Source of the DNA: Sphagnum compactum
Lineage: Eukaryota > Bryophyta > Sphagnopsida > Sphagnales
Direction of reading: 5' to 3'
Length of the DNA stretch: 64,000 nt
Assembly: GCA_965153455.1 (NCBI GenBank)
Contig: OZ234503.1
Coordinates: 5,022,001-5,086,000, forward strand
Below the pieces are notes generated by a model. That model saw only the letters and a program-made list of their open reading frames with translations. It had not been told where the DNA came from and ran no database searches. Each line of letters begins with the position of its first letter. Position 1 is the first letter of the stretch. Positions 12,245-24,200 of the stretch are shown here, piece after piece. Both the position numbers and the translations under genes were made by a program.

Positions 12245-12929
12245 CCAAAACATGGTGATTTGGACATGAATCAGCATGTCAACAATGTGAAATATGTTGG
12301 ATGGGTGATGGAGGTAAGCTTCTCTTAGCCTGTTTTCTCAGAAGTCAAATAAAAGATACCTGTTTCTTTTACTGATTACTTACATACATACCTCAGTTTG
12401 TGATGACCGATGGTGTGTGACAGGTCAATATTTGAGAGCACTTGGCTTCAAGAGTAATTATGCTTTTCTACCTGATGTTTGGGAGATTTGGTGTTATTTT
12501 CTGTTATCTAAGTGCCATGCTCATGCAGGATACTTGTTTCATTATTTGGCTGGTCAATAGGAAATGTGGACACAAGGCTAATTCAAAATGTGGCTTTGGC
12601 TGCAGAGTGTTCCAGTTGCAGTTTTTGAAAACTATGAACTTTCAAGCATGACACTCAAGTACAGAAGAGAGTGCAGCCAATCTGATGCTTTACAGTCAAT
12701 GTGCAGTCCTACATCCTGTACTGCAGAGCTAGAGAAGGAAGCTGAAGTAGAGGTGAATGGAGCAGGTTGTTCATACACAGCTGGATCTCAAACATCAATT
12801 CTAGATGTTGCCAAGTGTGTACCTCCACACTTACAGTTTACACATTTGTTGCGGTTGCAAGTTGATGGTGCAGAAATCCTCCAGGGTAAAACACAGTGGA
12901 GATTAAAGAAGTCTAAACACTTGCATTGA
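12245..12929 (+). CDS. Acyl-ACP thioesterase (FATA/FATB family), C-terminal two exons
   Basis: Exon 12245-12313 (acceptor GCAG, donor GTAAGC) encodes GDLDMNQHVNNVKYVGWVME. Exon 12606-12929 encodes ENYELSSMTLKYRREC, THLLRLQVDG and GKTQWRLKK before TGA. Both exons are in phase 0. These are the signature blocks of the second hotdog domain of plant plastid fatty acyl-ACP thioesterases, which release free fatty acids from acyl carrier protein. The Asp/Asn/His of the DxNxH motif and the Glu-Cys of YRREC, assigned to catalysis in FATB, are all present. A serine- and glutamate-rich insert sits between YRREC and THLLRL. The first hotdog domain and transit peptide were not found upstream, so this is a 5'-truncated copy or a gene whose remaining exons have decayed. 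The FATB-like ENYELSSMTL slightly favours FATB over FATA. Confidence 0.82.
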
Positions 12930-13199
12930 AACTAGGTGCTTTTTGTAGGGTAGAGAAGAATATTACAGGACACTTAAGTCTGTCATGATATGTTATGATA
13001 GGTGTGTTATGGAAGGGAAGGTAGGGGATCTAGTAACATTATCTGAGAGTTGTGCAATTCAACACTTCACAGAGCCACCTCCTCGATACCCAAGGGTTGC
13101 AAACCCTTTTACATTATAAATTTTGAAATTTTGATATAGATATTTTTTTTTACCTTCCAAAGTGACTCCAAATGAATATAAACCCTGCTTCCAAAATAA

Positions 13200-14433
13200 G
13201 AATACAATGCCATGCTCTTGCGATACACAGTGGATCTCAAAACCATTTGCGAGTCATAATTCTTTGCAACACTGCAAAAGCCAAAAGACCAAATATACCA
13301 TGTCACAGACATCGCTACACTCTTACGGGTAAAATCATTCCAGAATAGGTTTGTGAAATCATAGATTTCGCAAACTTTTAGCGGCATTTTGAGAATCCCA
13401 AAATGTTTGCATTAGATCTTACATCGAAAACAGATAGACTTTTGAGTCGATTCGCTAAGTCGTTGCGGTGATGGGTTTGTTGCAAATAGTTTCCGATGTA
13501 ATGTTAATCGCAAACTTTTAGCGGCATTTTGAGAATCTTGAAATGTTTGCGTCAGATCTTATATCGGAAATCGATAGACTTTTGAGTCGATTCGCTAAGT
13601 CGTTGCGGTGATGGGTTTGTTGTAAATAATTTCCGATGTAATGTTAATTGCAAACTTTTAGCGACATTTTGAGAATCCCGAAATGTTTGCGTCATATCTT
13701 ATATCGGAAACCGATAGACTTTTGAGTCGATTCGCTAAGTCGTTGCGGTGATGGGCTTGTTGCAAATAGTTTTCGATGTTTTGTTAATCGCAAACTTTTA
13801 GCGGCATTTTGAAAATCCCGAAATGTTTGCGTTAGATCTTACATCGGAAACAGATAGACTTTTGAGTCGATTCGCTAAGTCGTTGCGGTGATGGGTTTGT
13901 TGTAAATAGTTTCCGATGTAATGTTAATCGTAAACCTTTAGCGGCATTTTGAGAATCCCGAAATGTTTGCGTCAGATCTTATATCGAAAACCGATAGACT
14001 TTTGAGTCAATTCGCTAAGTCGTTGCGGTGATGGGTTTGTTGCAAATAGTTTCCAATGTAATGTTAATCGCAAACTTTTAGCGGCATTTTGAGAATCCCG
14101 AAATGTTTGCGTCAGATCTTATATCGGAAACCGATAGACTTTTGAGTCGATTCGCTAAGTCGTTACGGTGATGGGTTTGTTGCAAATAGTTTTTGATGTA
14201 GTGTTAATCGCAAACAATGTATAGAAGCAGTTATAATCGGGAAAGTTTTGCGATTTGATCAAGTTCGGGAGTTGTGAAGGACTTGCGATGGTACGGGTGC
14301 GAATGTTATGGTATCGCAAAAGGTTAAAAGTTTGCGAGGAATTATGGTTCGCAACAGCGAGCTTTCGAAAATTTCTTTCTTTGTTGTTTGCGATGATATT
14401 TGGATCACAAAATAGCCCCCTGTTGTTGTAGTG
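13200..14433. mobile_element. CACTA (En/Spm-type) transposon terminus with subterminal repeats
   Basis: The sequence ending at 14433 reads CTGTTGTTGTAGTG; its reverse complement begins CACTACAACAACAGGGGGC, a typical plant CACTA terminal inverted repeat. Inside it, TTTGCGA/TCGCAAA-type words are dense from about 13210 to 14400, including the 140-bp array. The base triplet after the end is TCT, the presumed 3-bp target duplication. The partner terminus was not found, so the inner limit at 13200 is only where the repeated words begin. No transposase was recognised nearby. It is a non-autonomous or truncated element. Confidence 0.65.
13371..14210. repeat. Tandem array of six 140-bp units
   Basis: Units begin CAAACTTTTAGCGGCATTTT at 13371, 13511, 13651, 13791, 13931 and 14071, each exactly 140 bp, with a few point differences and no indels. 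A seventh start (CAAAC) at 14211 breaks off at once. Each unit contains GCAAAC and TTGCAAA words, which also occur on both sides of the array, as expected for subterminal repeats of the adjoining CACTA end. Confidence 0.97.
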
Positions 14434-14619
14434 TCTATGGGATTTAATTTAACATTTTGCATGGTTTAGATTTTGCAAAACTTCAATATATTTCATATTA
14501 AGGAAATATGAAGTATGGCTTTAAATTATGATTTGAACATTTCATTTGTGGATTTGTTTTGAAAGAAACCAACATAAATTATTTCGGCCTTGTTTTTTTT
14601 GTTCAATTTTCTATAAAAA

Positions 14620-14870
14620 CAACATTTGTTGGCAACTTTTAGGATAAAATTCATCCATTTTTTCATCCATAAAGATCATTCATCCATGGACACATGGAAA
14701 AATATTCATCCACGTCAGCAAAGATTATGTCCTATGTGTCACAAAATATTTTTCTAATATTTTGTCGACATGGATAGAATATTCTAAAGAAGATTCGGTC
14801 TTGCTCATGTGTTTAGGCTTGCCTATTCATGCTCATGCTCGCAAGCTCATGGATTATCATCCTTCTTCCT
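14620..14870 (+). repeat. Dispersed AT-rich repeat, copy 1 (TTTGTTGGCAA / TTCATCC family)
   Basis: It contains TTTGTTGGCAAC, AAATTCATCCATTTTTTCATC, CATCCATGG, CCACGTCAGCAAAGATTATG and GCTCGCAAGCTCATG. A clearly related sequence in reverse orientation lies at about 28095-28330, and weaker relatives at about 45080-45270 (-) and 61980-62080 (+). It is probably a decayed DNA transposon family; ends were not resolved. Confidence 0.6.
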
Positions 14871-17800
14871 CATGTGTTCCTGCCATTTAATCTTCTACCA
14901 CCCATCAACAAAATTCTTCAAGTGGTAATGACAACTAGCAACATGAAACATTCAAAACAACCATTCAACCTTTGGCCAAAAACTATTGGATGTATTTAAA
15001 CCTTTCATTGATCCTGATAGAATGTCTGTCACTCGACCATTTTTTTAAACACCTAATAAATATTGAAACCTCAAAAAAAACATAGCATTGTGGAAAAACA
15101 ATTCAAGTATTACAGCCAAATGAAAATAGAATCCAACTTGATTTCATGCACGACCCAATTTTTTCTAAACATACACTCCTATAATACACATGTCTATGGC
15201 ATTCAATGATTTAATGAATAGTGCAATACCATAATGAAAAGACAAATATAAGTGTCACCAAAAAGAGATTGAATGTGTTGTCTTCAATTACCTTAGACAA
15301 TCTTCATAGCTTGTCAATTAGTGAAACCAAATGTTCGTTGTGTCCTTGGAAATTGATGAATTGCTAACAATGTCATACCCTGTGAGGTCAACAATAAGGT
15401 CTTATAAATTACCAGATGGCACGAAATCTTTGCCATGGTTGACTTCCCATACATTATACTCCAACCAATGAGCAATAAACTACACTACAATTTTCTTTGC
15501 GGTGGTTGTTTGTTTCATTTAAAAACCTTTACATGTGTTGTCAAAAATTTTAAATAGGACTATCCCTTTATCTTCTTGTGTTCTAACTACAAATATGCTA
15601 AACTTGGATTTTACCTTCACCATATAGTGTCTTTTCCTTCACATTTATTGCCTATTTTCCCTTTCTTTCCCCACCCTCTCTTGTTTTTCCTAAACAATGG
15701 ACGTCGAGATCAAACCTCATTTGCACCACTCCATAGAATGTGGAAAAACCATAGGCCCAACATTTACCTTTTGGGTGACGGATGCCAGCTGATGTGTATG
15801 CATCCTTGCTATTACCTCTTGGTGTAGTGGATGTTGCAACATTTTGGATCTTCTCACCACACTGCACTTTCGTTTTCTTTGGTTCCATTGTTGTAGACAT
15901 AGGGGGCAAAGTTTGCCAACCTCACACTGGATTCAACAGGTTTAAAACAATCCTTTCATGTGTGGTAAGAAATCGTGTTGATCGACACCTATTATGTTCT
16001 TCATTGCACCTCTGATCATATTTCCACATTTCTAGTATTTGCCTCACTTGGACTTTGCGGAAGGGTTAGAAAAAACTTTGATTCTAACTTTGAGTTTTCT
16101 TCTTCTTCTATCTCATCAAGTATTCAAGTGCATTTCAAGGTTTCCCATACAACTTTGCTCTTTTTTTTTACTTTGGTTGCTTCAGCACTATGATAATCTC
16201 ACTTCTTAGACATGGTGACATAGTTCAACTCACTATTTTCCTACATTTTGCTATCTCACAAAAACAATGATAGGGCAATTCACCCAACCCTTTTCAATCC
16301 AAAACCTTGTGGTTGGGGGTTCAAAATATACACATGGGAAATGTGCCAAGTTCAAATTTGAATACAAATATAATCTTCCACAACCCCTACCAGTTGACCT
16401 TGTTGAAATTATAACCTAAACCTTGGGACCTAAACTTCAATGTTCGATATGTGTGCCAATTGAAAACCTGTTAAACCACATTCTCCGTTCAAATATAGTT
16501 CAAGGTGTTGTTAACAAAAACTATAATTTTTTCCCCATGTGTTATTGAATTCTAAAGAAAAAAATACAATAGCAAAAAAGGGAACACTTTTTATATCACA
16601 CTTTTTGTAGAGAAAATGGAACCCTAAAAAATAGGGTGCATGTAAACTTTGTTCAAATTCATGGGGAATTGGAAGGGATTGTCATCAATGAATCCTTTTC
16701 TTATAGCCTAGTACCATGACGTCATGTTCGCATGCACAATATGTTCCATCAAAGGAAGTTGCCACACCAACACCACATCAACTATGTGCAGCGTATGTAG
16801 CGCCATGTCATTGAAGCCATGGGCAACAATTTGCCATGTAATGTCCATGTCGTCTATGTTACATCATGGGATTGCCACAATGTGTCCACGTCATGTTTTT
16901 CATGTCATCACCTTGCCACATGTGTGCCATTTCAATGCCAGGTCATTAATCTGCCACATTAATGCCCCATCAATGTTCCATGCTAGCAAATAATCCTAAT
17001 TATTTGAAAATGTGTGGGTGTGCACACCCCACACCCACACACCCCCAAATTTCCACACCCCAAATTCCTGCACTCCATAGAATTAACATGAATTTTCATA
17101 AGAATAATCCCATTAGTTTTGTTATATTTAATCAACCCTTTCCCCAAAATTGAATTTTGTTCAATAGAATATGATTTATTCAATTTATAAACACTAGATT
17201 ACAACATTTGTGGATTTTCAAAATCTACATGCAAATCATCATTCATAGCAAATAAAATCCCTAGCAAATAAAAACTTAATTGTGTGGTTTCCAAAGTGCA
17301 ACTTGAGTTAATATAATTATAAGCTACAATATTTCAATTTCCCATGAGCTACCAAGTTCCACACACCCACTCTCCATGTTCGATTTATTTGTGATCACAT
17401 CTTCAAAGATGACTGGTTCATCAACCACATTGACATTTTCAACAATTAAGGTATTTTCTTTTACAACCAGGATGCAAAGTGTTAAGTTATTCATATTGTT
17501 CAAAAAGCTTTTGCCATCGACCTATAATAGAACTTCAAACTACAAAACTTTAACTTGAAACAAAACACAAAACTTGGATTTTTTTTAATCTCACATCAAA
17601 TTCCTATCTCTATCAAACCTTTCGCCAAACTCACACCATTCACAAACCTTTCAACAAATTCATACCCTTTGCAAAATGTTTAAAGCTCTAGAGCTTGGAG
17701 CTTGGACCTTTATTGTTCAACATTGAAACCTTGAACCTTTGACTTGCAACAAAACTACAACTTGCACCATAACTTCAACTTTGTAACAACATTTCGACCT

Positions 17801-19543
17801 ACAATAAAACAATTTGAAACAAAACACAAAACTTGAATTTTTTTCAAACCTCCCAACAACTCACACCTCTCATAAAACACTTAAAGCTTTACTAGAGCTT
17901 GAACCTTGGACATAACAACTTACAACAAAACTGAAAATTCATACCTTTCATAAAAGGAAAGTTTGCGTCCTTTGTGTGCTTTGAGTGCATTGAAATCCTA
18001 TCAAGCAAAGCAAAATATGACAAAAAGCTTGTTCGTAAGAAAATGGAAAAACCTTGAAAATTCTAAAGCCAAACTAGGATATGCATATACATGTGCATAT
18101 TTGAACCCTAAACACTTATATAAAAAACTAGTGGGTACCCGTGACCTTCGGACACTGTGAAATCCCCCGGTTTCTTTAAACGATATTTATTTCGAAGAAG
18201 CATTTTGTTTTAAACAGCTGCACGTCGTGAATGTAGCTTCTCGTGCTAACGCTAACCCTAATCATAGCATCTTGGGCATACTTACAGGCAGCAATTTTCT
18301 TTTTTTGGGCTAAATTTAGCCAAATGCCAATTTATTTCACCATCTCTTTATTAACCAAATCTTTAATGTAAGAAAAATATATTAAAAAAAAAACCTCAGC
18401 CTTTACAAAATTCAGTGTACTTTGGTAATCTTTTATATAATAGGCCATTGTTTTTTTTTTTTTTTTTCTGTTCCAATTTTGTGATGTTACTCAAGAGAGG
18501 ATCATCAATAAGTATATTTAGCCAATTTTTTTGGTAATACAAATATGAATATAGAAAATTCCAAGGACCCATTCATAACATATTGTATGTGATTGTGACG
18601 ATTATTGGAAAAATTTAAAATTAAAAAAGAAAATTGTAATAGAATATTCCCTTTCCAAAATACTTCCCACAAAATCGCCAAAAAACAAAACAAAACAAAA
18701 TTAATCAAACCCACTGCAATGGGGAATCAATCTTGAGGTATCATTTGTGTTTATTAGTGGTGACTTTTTTGTATCAAAGGATGAATTTTTCCAGGGAAAC
18801 CAAAAAAATAAATCACCCAATAGAGCTAGCAAGCAAACTGTAGTACTACTGCATTTACAGAAGCAGAAAATCTGAGATTGGAAACATTGGGGTTCGGAGA
18901 GAGGAATCTAGTTCAGACACCATGGGTTTAGGGTTTAGGCAGCAACTCTAACCCTAACCCCCTTACCCCCAAGGAGGACGACCGGACAGACAAATCACAT
19001 GAACATGTGGATAAACTGCTGCCGCCGCCATGAGTCCTCGTCCTCCTCCCGTTCCATCATCTTCTTCTTCCGGGATGAGGAACTTGGATGGACGGATGAC
19101 GGGACAGATGGATGGAAAGGACGACCACCCAAGGATATTATATAAGTAAATATGCATAGAATAGGTATCCATATCCAAGATCTCATAAAATATTATCAAT
19201 GAATATACATAATGACAGTTTTAATTTAAGGCATATATGTATATAGATAAAAATATTGGCAAGACCTACATCTACCAATTACCTATAGTGCCAAATATAG
19301 GAGATGGCCAAAATCTTAAATCTATTTATGTGTGTTTGGCGATTATGCATGTTGATAATTGGCACCCACAAGTATTCCAGCCAACACTGGTGTGAACCCA
19401 ACTGAAGTAGGTGTAGAATCATAGCCAGTTTCTTTTAAAGTGTAGTTGTAGCTACGGTGCTTTAAAATGTGCAATGTGGCTTTTTGAAAAGCCTATTGTC
19501 ACCTTTTTCTCGTGTATCTGAAGAATGCTACTGGCAGGTATCA
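14871..19543. other. Gene-free AT-rich stretch with weak local repeats
   Basis: No conserved coding sequence was recognised on either strand. At 16720-16990, variants of TGCCAC/CCATGTCAT recur. At 17010-17060 there is a GTGTGG...CCACAC inverted C-rich tract. At 17548-17580 and 17811-17840 the string GAAACAAAACACAAAACTTG is repeated. At 18925-18960, plant telomere-like TTTAGGG motifs lie in both orientations. All are short and carry no evident function. Confidence 0.55.
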
Positions 19544-19928
19544 TCTTATATATTAAAGCAAACATGGTGGTGTCTGTCTGTCTGTGGTGACAAACAGGGC
19601 AGGGCAGGGCAGGGCAAGGCAGGGCGGCCAGGGCAGACACCCGCCCACAGACAGTCCGTCTGTCTGTGACGGGGGTTTTGGGGGGTGGGGGAAGGAGAGG
19701 CCGGTGAAACAGCGGGTGACAGGTGACGAGGCGAGGCGGGGCCAGCACGAGGCGAGAAGTTAATTATATATAACAGGGGAAGGGGGGGGGGATCAACGGG
19801 TTAAAGAATCGGAGTGGAAAATGCGAAGGACGGGGGGGGGTCGACGGGGTAAAAAACCGGAGTGGGCAATGGGAAGGACCGGGCGGGGGGGAGCTCGACG
19901 GGTGCATTATGCACCGGGTTCACACTAG
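19544..19928 (+). mobile_element. Short non-autonomous Helitron
   Basis: The 5' end TCTTATATATTAAAGC starts at 19544 directly after an A. The 3' end is CTAG at 19925-19928 directly before a T, so the host site reads A|T as expected for Helitrons. A few bases upstream of CTAG lies the short stem GGTGCAT-T-ATGCACC (19901-19915), the usual Helitron 3' hairpin, in the context ATGCACCGGGTTCACACTAG. The 385-bp interior is very G-rich, with a GTCTGTCTGTCTGTG block and its inverted counterpart and a GGGCA tandem run. There is no coding capacity, so it would depend on RepHel protein from elsewhere. Confidence 0.75.
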
Positions 19929-20359
19929 TGGGAAAAAAGGCAACCATTTTTATGCCATGTAAAGCCCTTGGGGGCATGCTTTATTAGATTTGGGCTTGGA
20001 CTTGGCGTTGCCTCATGGGGCCTTTACTCTGATAAAGCCCACCCCCTTCGGCTTTGTCCTACATGTAAAACATATTCGGTGGATCCTTGCCACGCTTGAA
20101 GACTAGGTGTAAGATCCCTCATCCTTTCTAGGAGGACTATTGACAAGGTGCGCTCTAAATACACTGGAAAATTTCTTGGAGTGTATTAAAACCAGACCCG
20201 CGACTCAAAAGTTGGCAAGACTCAAAACTGATAGGTGTTGCGCAGGGGACAGCTTCGGATATAGCCCCGCATCTGTGCTGAAACGTAGCACGCCCTTTGA
20301 TGTGGTGACGACAAAGAATTGTCCACGTGGTGTGATGAGTCGACAGGAATTCCCTTTTA

Positions 20360-20660
20360 GAACATCTCCACCCCACACCTGCAAATACCCCTTTTCATCA
20401 AATCTTGCAGCAGGATAGCGTGAATCCTGCTGCGCCCCTGTATTGATGTCCATTTTGCAGTCGTCATTTTAATACCTTTAAAATCTTTTTTCTACTATGG
20501 ATTTGGACAGTGACTATTACTCGTCCAGATGTAAAGACATAAATGGTCTTTGGGTGTTTAAAGGGACTTTAATGACGTTTGTGGGTGGGGACAGTGCTCA
20601 TTAAACAGTATTCTATTTTTAAATAAAGAAGTTGTTTACAGTTTTGGGGTGGAGATGCTC
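20360..20660. mobile_element. Tourist/PIF-Harbinger-type MITE
   Basis: Terminal inverted repeats GAACATCTCCACCCCA and TGGGGTGGAGATGCTC differ by one base. They are flanked by TTA at 20357-20359 and TTA at 20661-20663, the target duplication typical of PIF/Harbinger elements. It is 301 bp long and non-coding. It sits about 600 bp upstream of the lipase gene. The small open frames across it are not genes. Confidence 0.85.
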
Positions 20661-21128
20661 TTACAGTATGAAAGAGACCTCACTGTACCGGCATGGTGTC
20701 GGAACCAGTGTTGAGCGGTTATTTGAATTTTCAAAGAGCCAACGGTTCTAGATTTCTATAAATTTCAAAACCAGAGTTGCCGGTTCTGGTTTTTAACCCA
20801 AAAACAAAGAACTGGTCATCCCGGTTATTTCAAAATCTTGAAGAACCTGTGGTGTTCATAAAAGAACCCGAAGTTTTCTGTCCGGTTCTTTGATATTTTC
20901 AAAAAAATCAAGAACCATGGTTTGTATACCAAAAACCGGGTCTTTGATTTTTCTGTGATTATGAATCCTGAAAATCGCGGTTATGAATCCTAAGAACCGC
21001 GGTTATGATCTCCGGGTGTCTGTTCCTGTTTCTAGCAACCGCCCAACACTGGTCGGAATAGGGGACTCGCGGGCCGAGGCTGAGAGGAAGAAGCGGCTAA
21101 CAGTCGGCATGGAAGGGAAGAAGTGAGA

Positions 21129-21210
21129 GAAGAGTGTATGCGCGTTCAAGAGGGAGGGAGAAGAGTGTATGCGCGTTCGAGAGGGAGAGCGAAGAGTGTA
21201 TGCGCGTTCA
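21129..21210. repeat. 31-bp tandem repeat upstream of the lipase gene
   Basis: Three copies of GAAGAGTGTATGCGCGTTC begin at 21129, 21160 and 21191. They lie just upstream of the likely start codon at 21246, so they are probably in the promoter or 5' leader. Confidence 0.95.
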
Positions 21211-21245
21211 ACCTTTCTGTTATTTTGCACGGAAGTTGTGTACCG

Positions 21246-24200
21246 ATGCTCAGCAAGCAGAAGAAGAAGCGGTTTTCATTTTCCAACGGAGCCAAAATTC
21301 CCAAAAAGGTGGAATATACGGTTGCAGAAATGAGAGAGGAGGAGCAGCAGCAGCCAGAAAACGCGAATTCCTTCACTCTTGGTGTGAGCGAGGGTGCGGG
21401 ACCTGAGCACCTAGTAGTCCTCGTCAACGGCATCGTTGGCAGGTGCGATCTGCTGAACTTGTTTGTCGTCTACAAGTCTTATCAGATCGTTTTACTTTTT
21501 TTTCCGCCATAAGAATGATGAAGTGGATAGGCTTTCTTTGCTTCCAGGATCACAGGAGGACGTCCTGGATCAAAGGCTTTAATGTGTAGACACTTCTTTT
21601 CTCCCCGATATCCAGAGTGTGTAGTCTATTCTCATATATAAACCTTGAAGTTGTGTGCATGTAGTATTGTCTCCTCTCTCCGCGATAAGGACGGTGCGGC
21701 ATGTTTTGATCTGTAACTGGCTACAGTGCGAGTTATGGCGCATCATCCTTATTATCTTTACAACTTGTATCGAGGATTTGTGTGTAGTCTGAAGTTGGTC
21801 AGTAGAAATATACACAATGCTGGAGTTGCGAGAATGGTTCCACGGACTTGTAGATCTGACTACTCTGATGATCTAACCCTAGTCGTAACAGAGAGATAGT
21901 TTGTCGATGGTTCTGAGGCGATGTGCTAACCGTTTCGGATTGGAGAATCATGCTCGTGCATTCTTGGACAGGCAGTAGTAAATCAAACTCAAGCAGAGGC
22001 ACTGGAGAAACAAAATCGTGCTGTCACATTGGTCGATGGCAACAGTTCATCTTCTTTGCAAAACACCAGCTCCCTACAATGAGTCCTCTTGTGATGTCAG
22101 AACATGTTAATGGATGTGTGTGAATAATTATTGCAGTGTTGAAAATTGGAGGTTTGCTGCTGGGCAATTTAAAAAGAAGCTTGGAGACAAAGTGGTGGTT
22201 CATTGTAAGTGGGTTTTTCCTTTTCCCCTTCTACAATCTTTTTTTAAAAAGTATACAAAAATACTCTTTTCTTGGTCGATGGCCTGTGCAGGTGTATTTT
22301 GAAAGTGATAGAAATTGAAATTCTCCTCCAAGGTTATGATTTATTGCAGGCAGTGCATGCAACTCCGCTTTACGAACTTTCAACGGTGTTGATGTTATGG
22401 GCAACCGTCTTGCTGAAGAGGTTGGTACCATTCTGTGGCACCTTCTCCTTCAGGGGAATCATTAAACTCAAGGTGGAGCCTTCCACAAAGAATCCTCACA
22501 CAACGGATCTATCTCTGTTTGCAGGTACAACATGTTGTTGATGCCAATCCGGGAGTAACTAAGATTTCGTTTTTATCACATTCATTGGGGGGCTTGGTTT
22601 CTAGATATGCAATTGGACAGTTGTATGCCCCCCAAGGTGGTAGAAGCCTTTTACAAGAGAGAGCAAGCTCAAGATTCAGAAATGGAGAAATTTTGGTTGA
22701 GGATACTAAAGTGGGAGAAGCCGAAAGAGTGGGTGATCATGATGCAACTACAGTTGGTGCCCCCTTGTATGGCAGCATGGCAGGACTTGAACCTATCAAC
22801 TTCATCACTGTTGCCACACCTCATTTGGGATCTAAAGGCAATCGGCATGTGAGATAAATTGCACCTCCCTTATTGTTTGCTTCAACCACCAACCTGGACC
22901 CTACAGACTGCTCATGTTACTTTGATGCTTCTGTGACATTTTGTTAGTCCATAGAAATGACTTAAACTGCTGAACAGAAATAAACATTGTGCAAAACAAC
23001 TTTTGCATTTACGGATGACTTGGGTTTCTGTTTGAAAGGTTATGCTCATTCAAACATGGCACACTAGACTGTAACTAAGCATTCTCCTTGGATTTGAAAA
23101 CATACTGTTCATGCTTTTGAACAAATTTGTCTTGTGTGATACGTTTTTTCTTTTGGATCTGGGAAATGTGACAAAGATTTTTCCTATTCCTTACATCATG
23201 GACAGGATTGAACTCAGGACTTTGTCTTCCTATTGTGGATGAACTAGATGTTATGTTTGGTTTGGCAGGTACCGTTCCTCTTTGGGATCTCAACACTTGA
23301 GAGAGTGGCACCTGTGATTTCCCACTGGTTTATTGGGCGAACTGGCCGTCACTTGTTTCTTGCAGATGGAAATAAGACTCTGCAGCCTTTGCTCCAACGC
23401 ATGGTTACTGATTGTGATGAGGGGAGGTTTATGTAAGTACCTCACCTGCTGCATTCCAGCATATGTATGTATTTTGGATTTCTTAGACCTTTCCCGTAGT
23501 TTCTTTTGAGCTGAAAGAATTGAGGTTGCTTAAATCCATGTTCAGGTTGACTGAGTTGGTGCAAAAGTCACATTTGCTAATGATGGCTGATCCAGCCTAA
23601 TTTCCTTTGTCATGGGGAGTGATACAGTGCTACATCCAGTCTCTTACATTTATAGTTCTTGCTGCTCCTTGTTTTACTTAACCTTTACTACTGCTATTAT
23701 TCTTGATGGATGCGGTTCAGTTTCTTACCTATCCTCTTATTTTTTATAATGTTTGGGTCTCGTCTGAATGTGCATGATAGCACAGGAGTGAAAGGGTAAT
23801 CTTGTTGAGCATTTTTATTTTGCAACTCATGAGTCAGATCCACTTCTCCATATCTTTTGCTCTTGTTTCAACTACAGATGCCCTGCAGTGCAAGGAATCT
23901 TTCTACAGTCAAGAGGGTTGGATACTGCTCTAATTTGAGTTGACTCTGCTTGATCATCAGGGCCTGAGTCACTTTATATAGGAACATTGTGGTCAGTCTT
24001 CTCCTTGTTATATCCACTATTCTTCTATTCACATATAGCTCAGGTCTTTACAATGCTGATGGAGTCTGTTTGTTGTGATCATGTAGGTCAGCGTTGTGGG
24101 CATTCAAGCAGCGGACAGCTTATGCCAATATTGTATATGATCGTATCCTTTGTGTCTGTTTGGTGCCCATGCTACAGCAAGCACAAGTTCAATTGAATAT

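Noticed and set aside
13371-14210. Regular repeats considered as a CRISPR array
   Set aside because: The 140-bp units are contiguous with no unique spacers, and the genome is eukaryotic.
18120-18170. ACTAGTGGGTACCCGTGAC as the 5' end of the Helitron ending at 19928
   Set aside because: No A|TC start could be placed there, while 19544 gives a clean A|TC start with a better-sized element. It may be a separate Helitron remnant.
18900-18965. TTTAGGG/CCCTAAA motifs as a possible chromosome end
   Set aside because: Only a few copies in both orientations, embedded in ordinary sequence. They are interstitial motifs at most.
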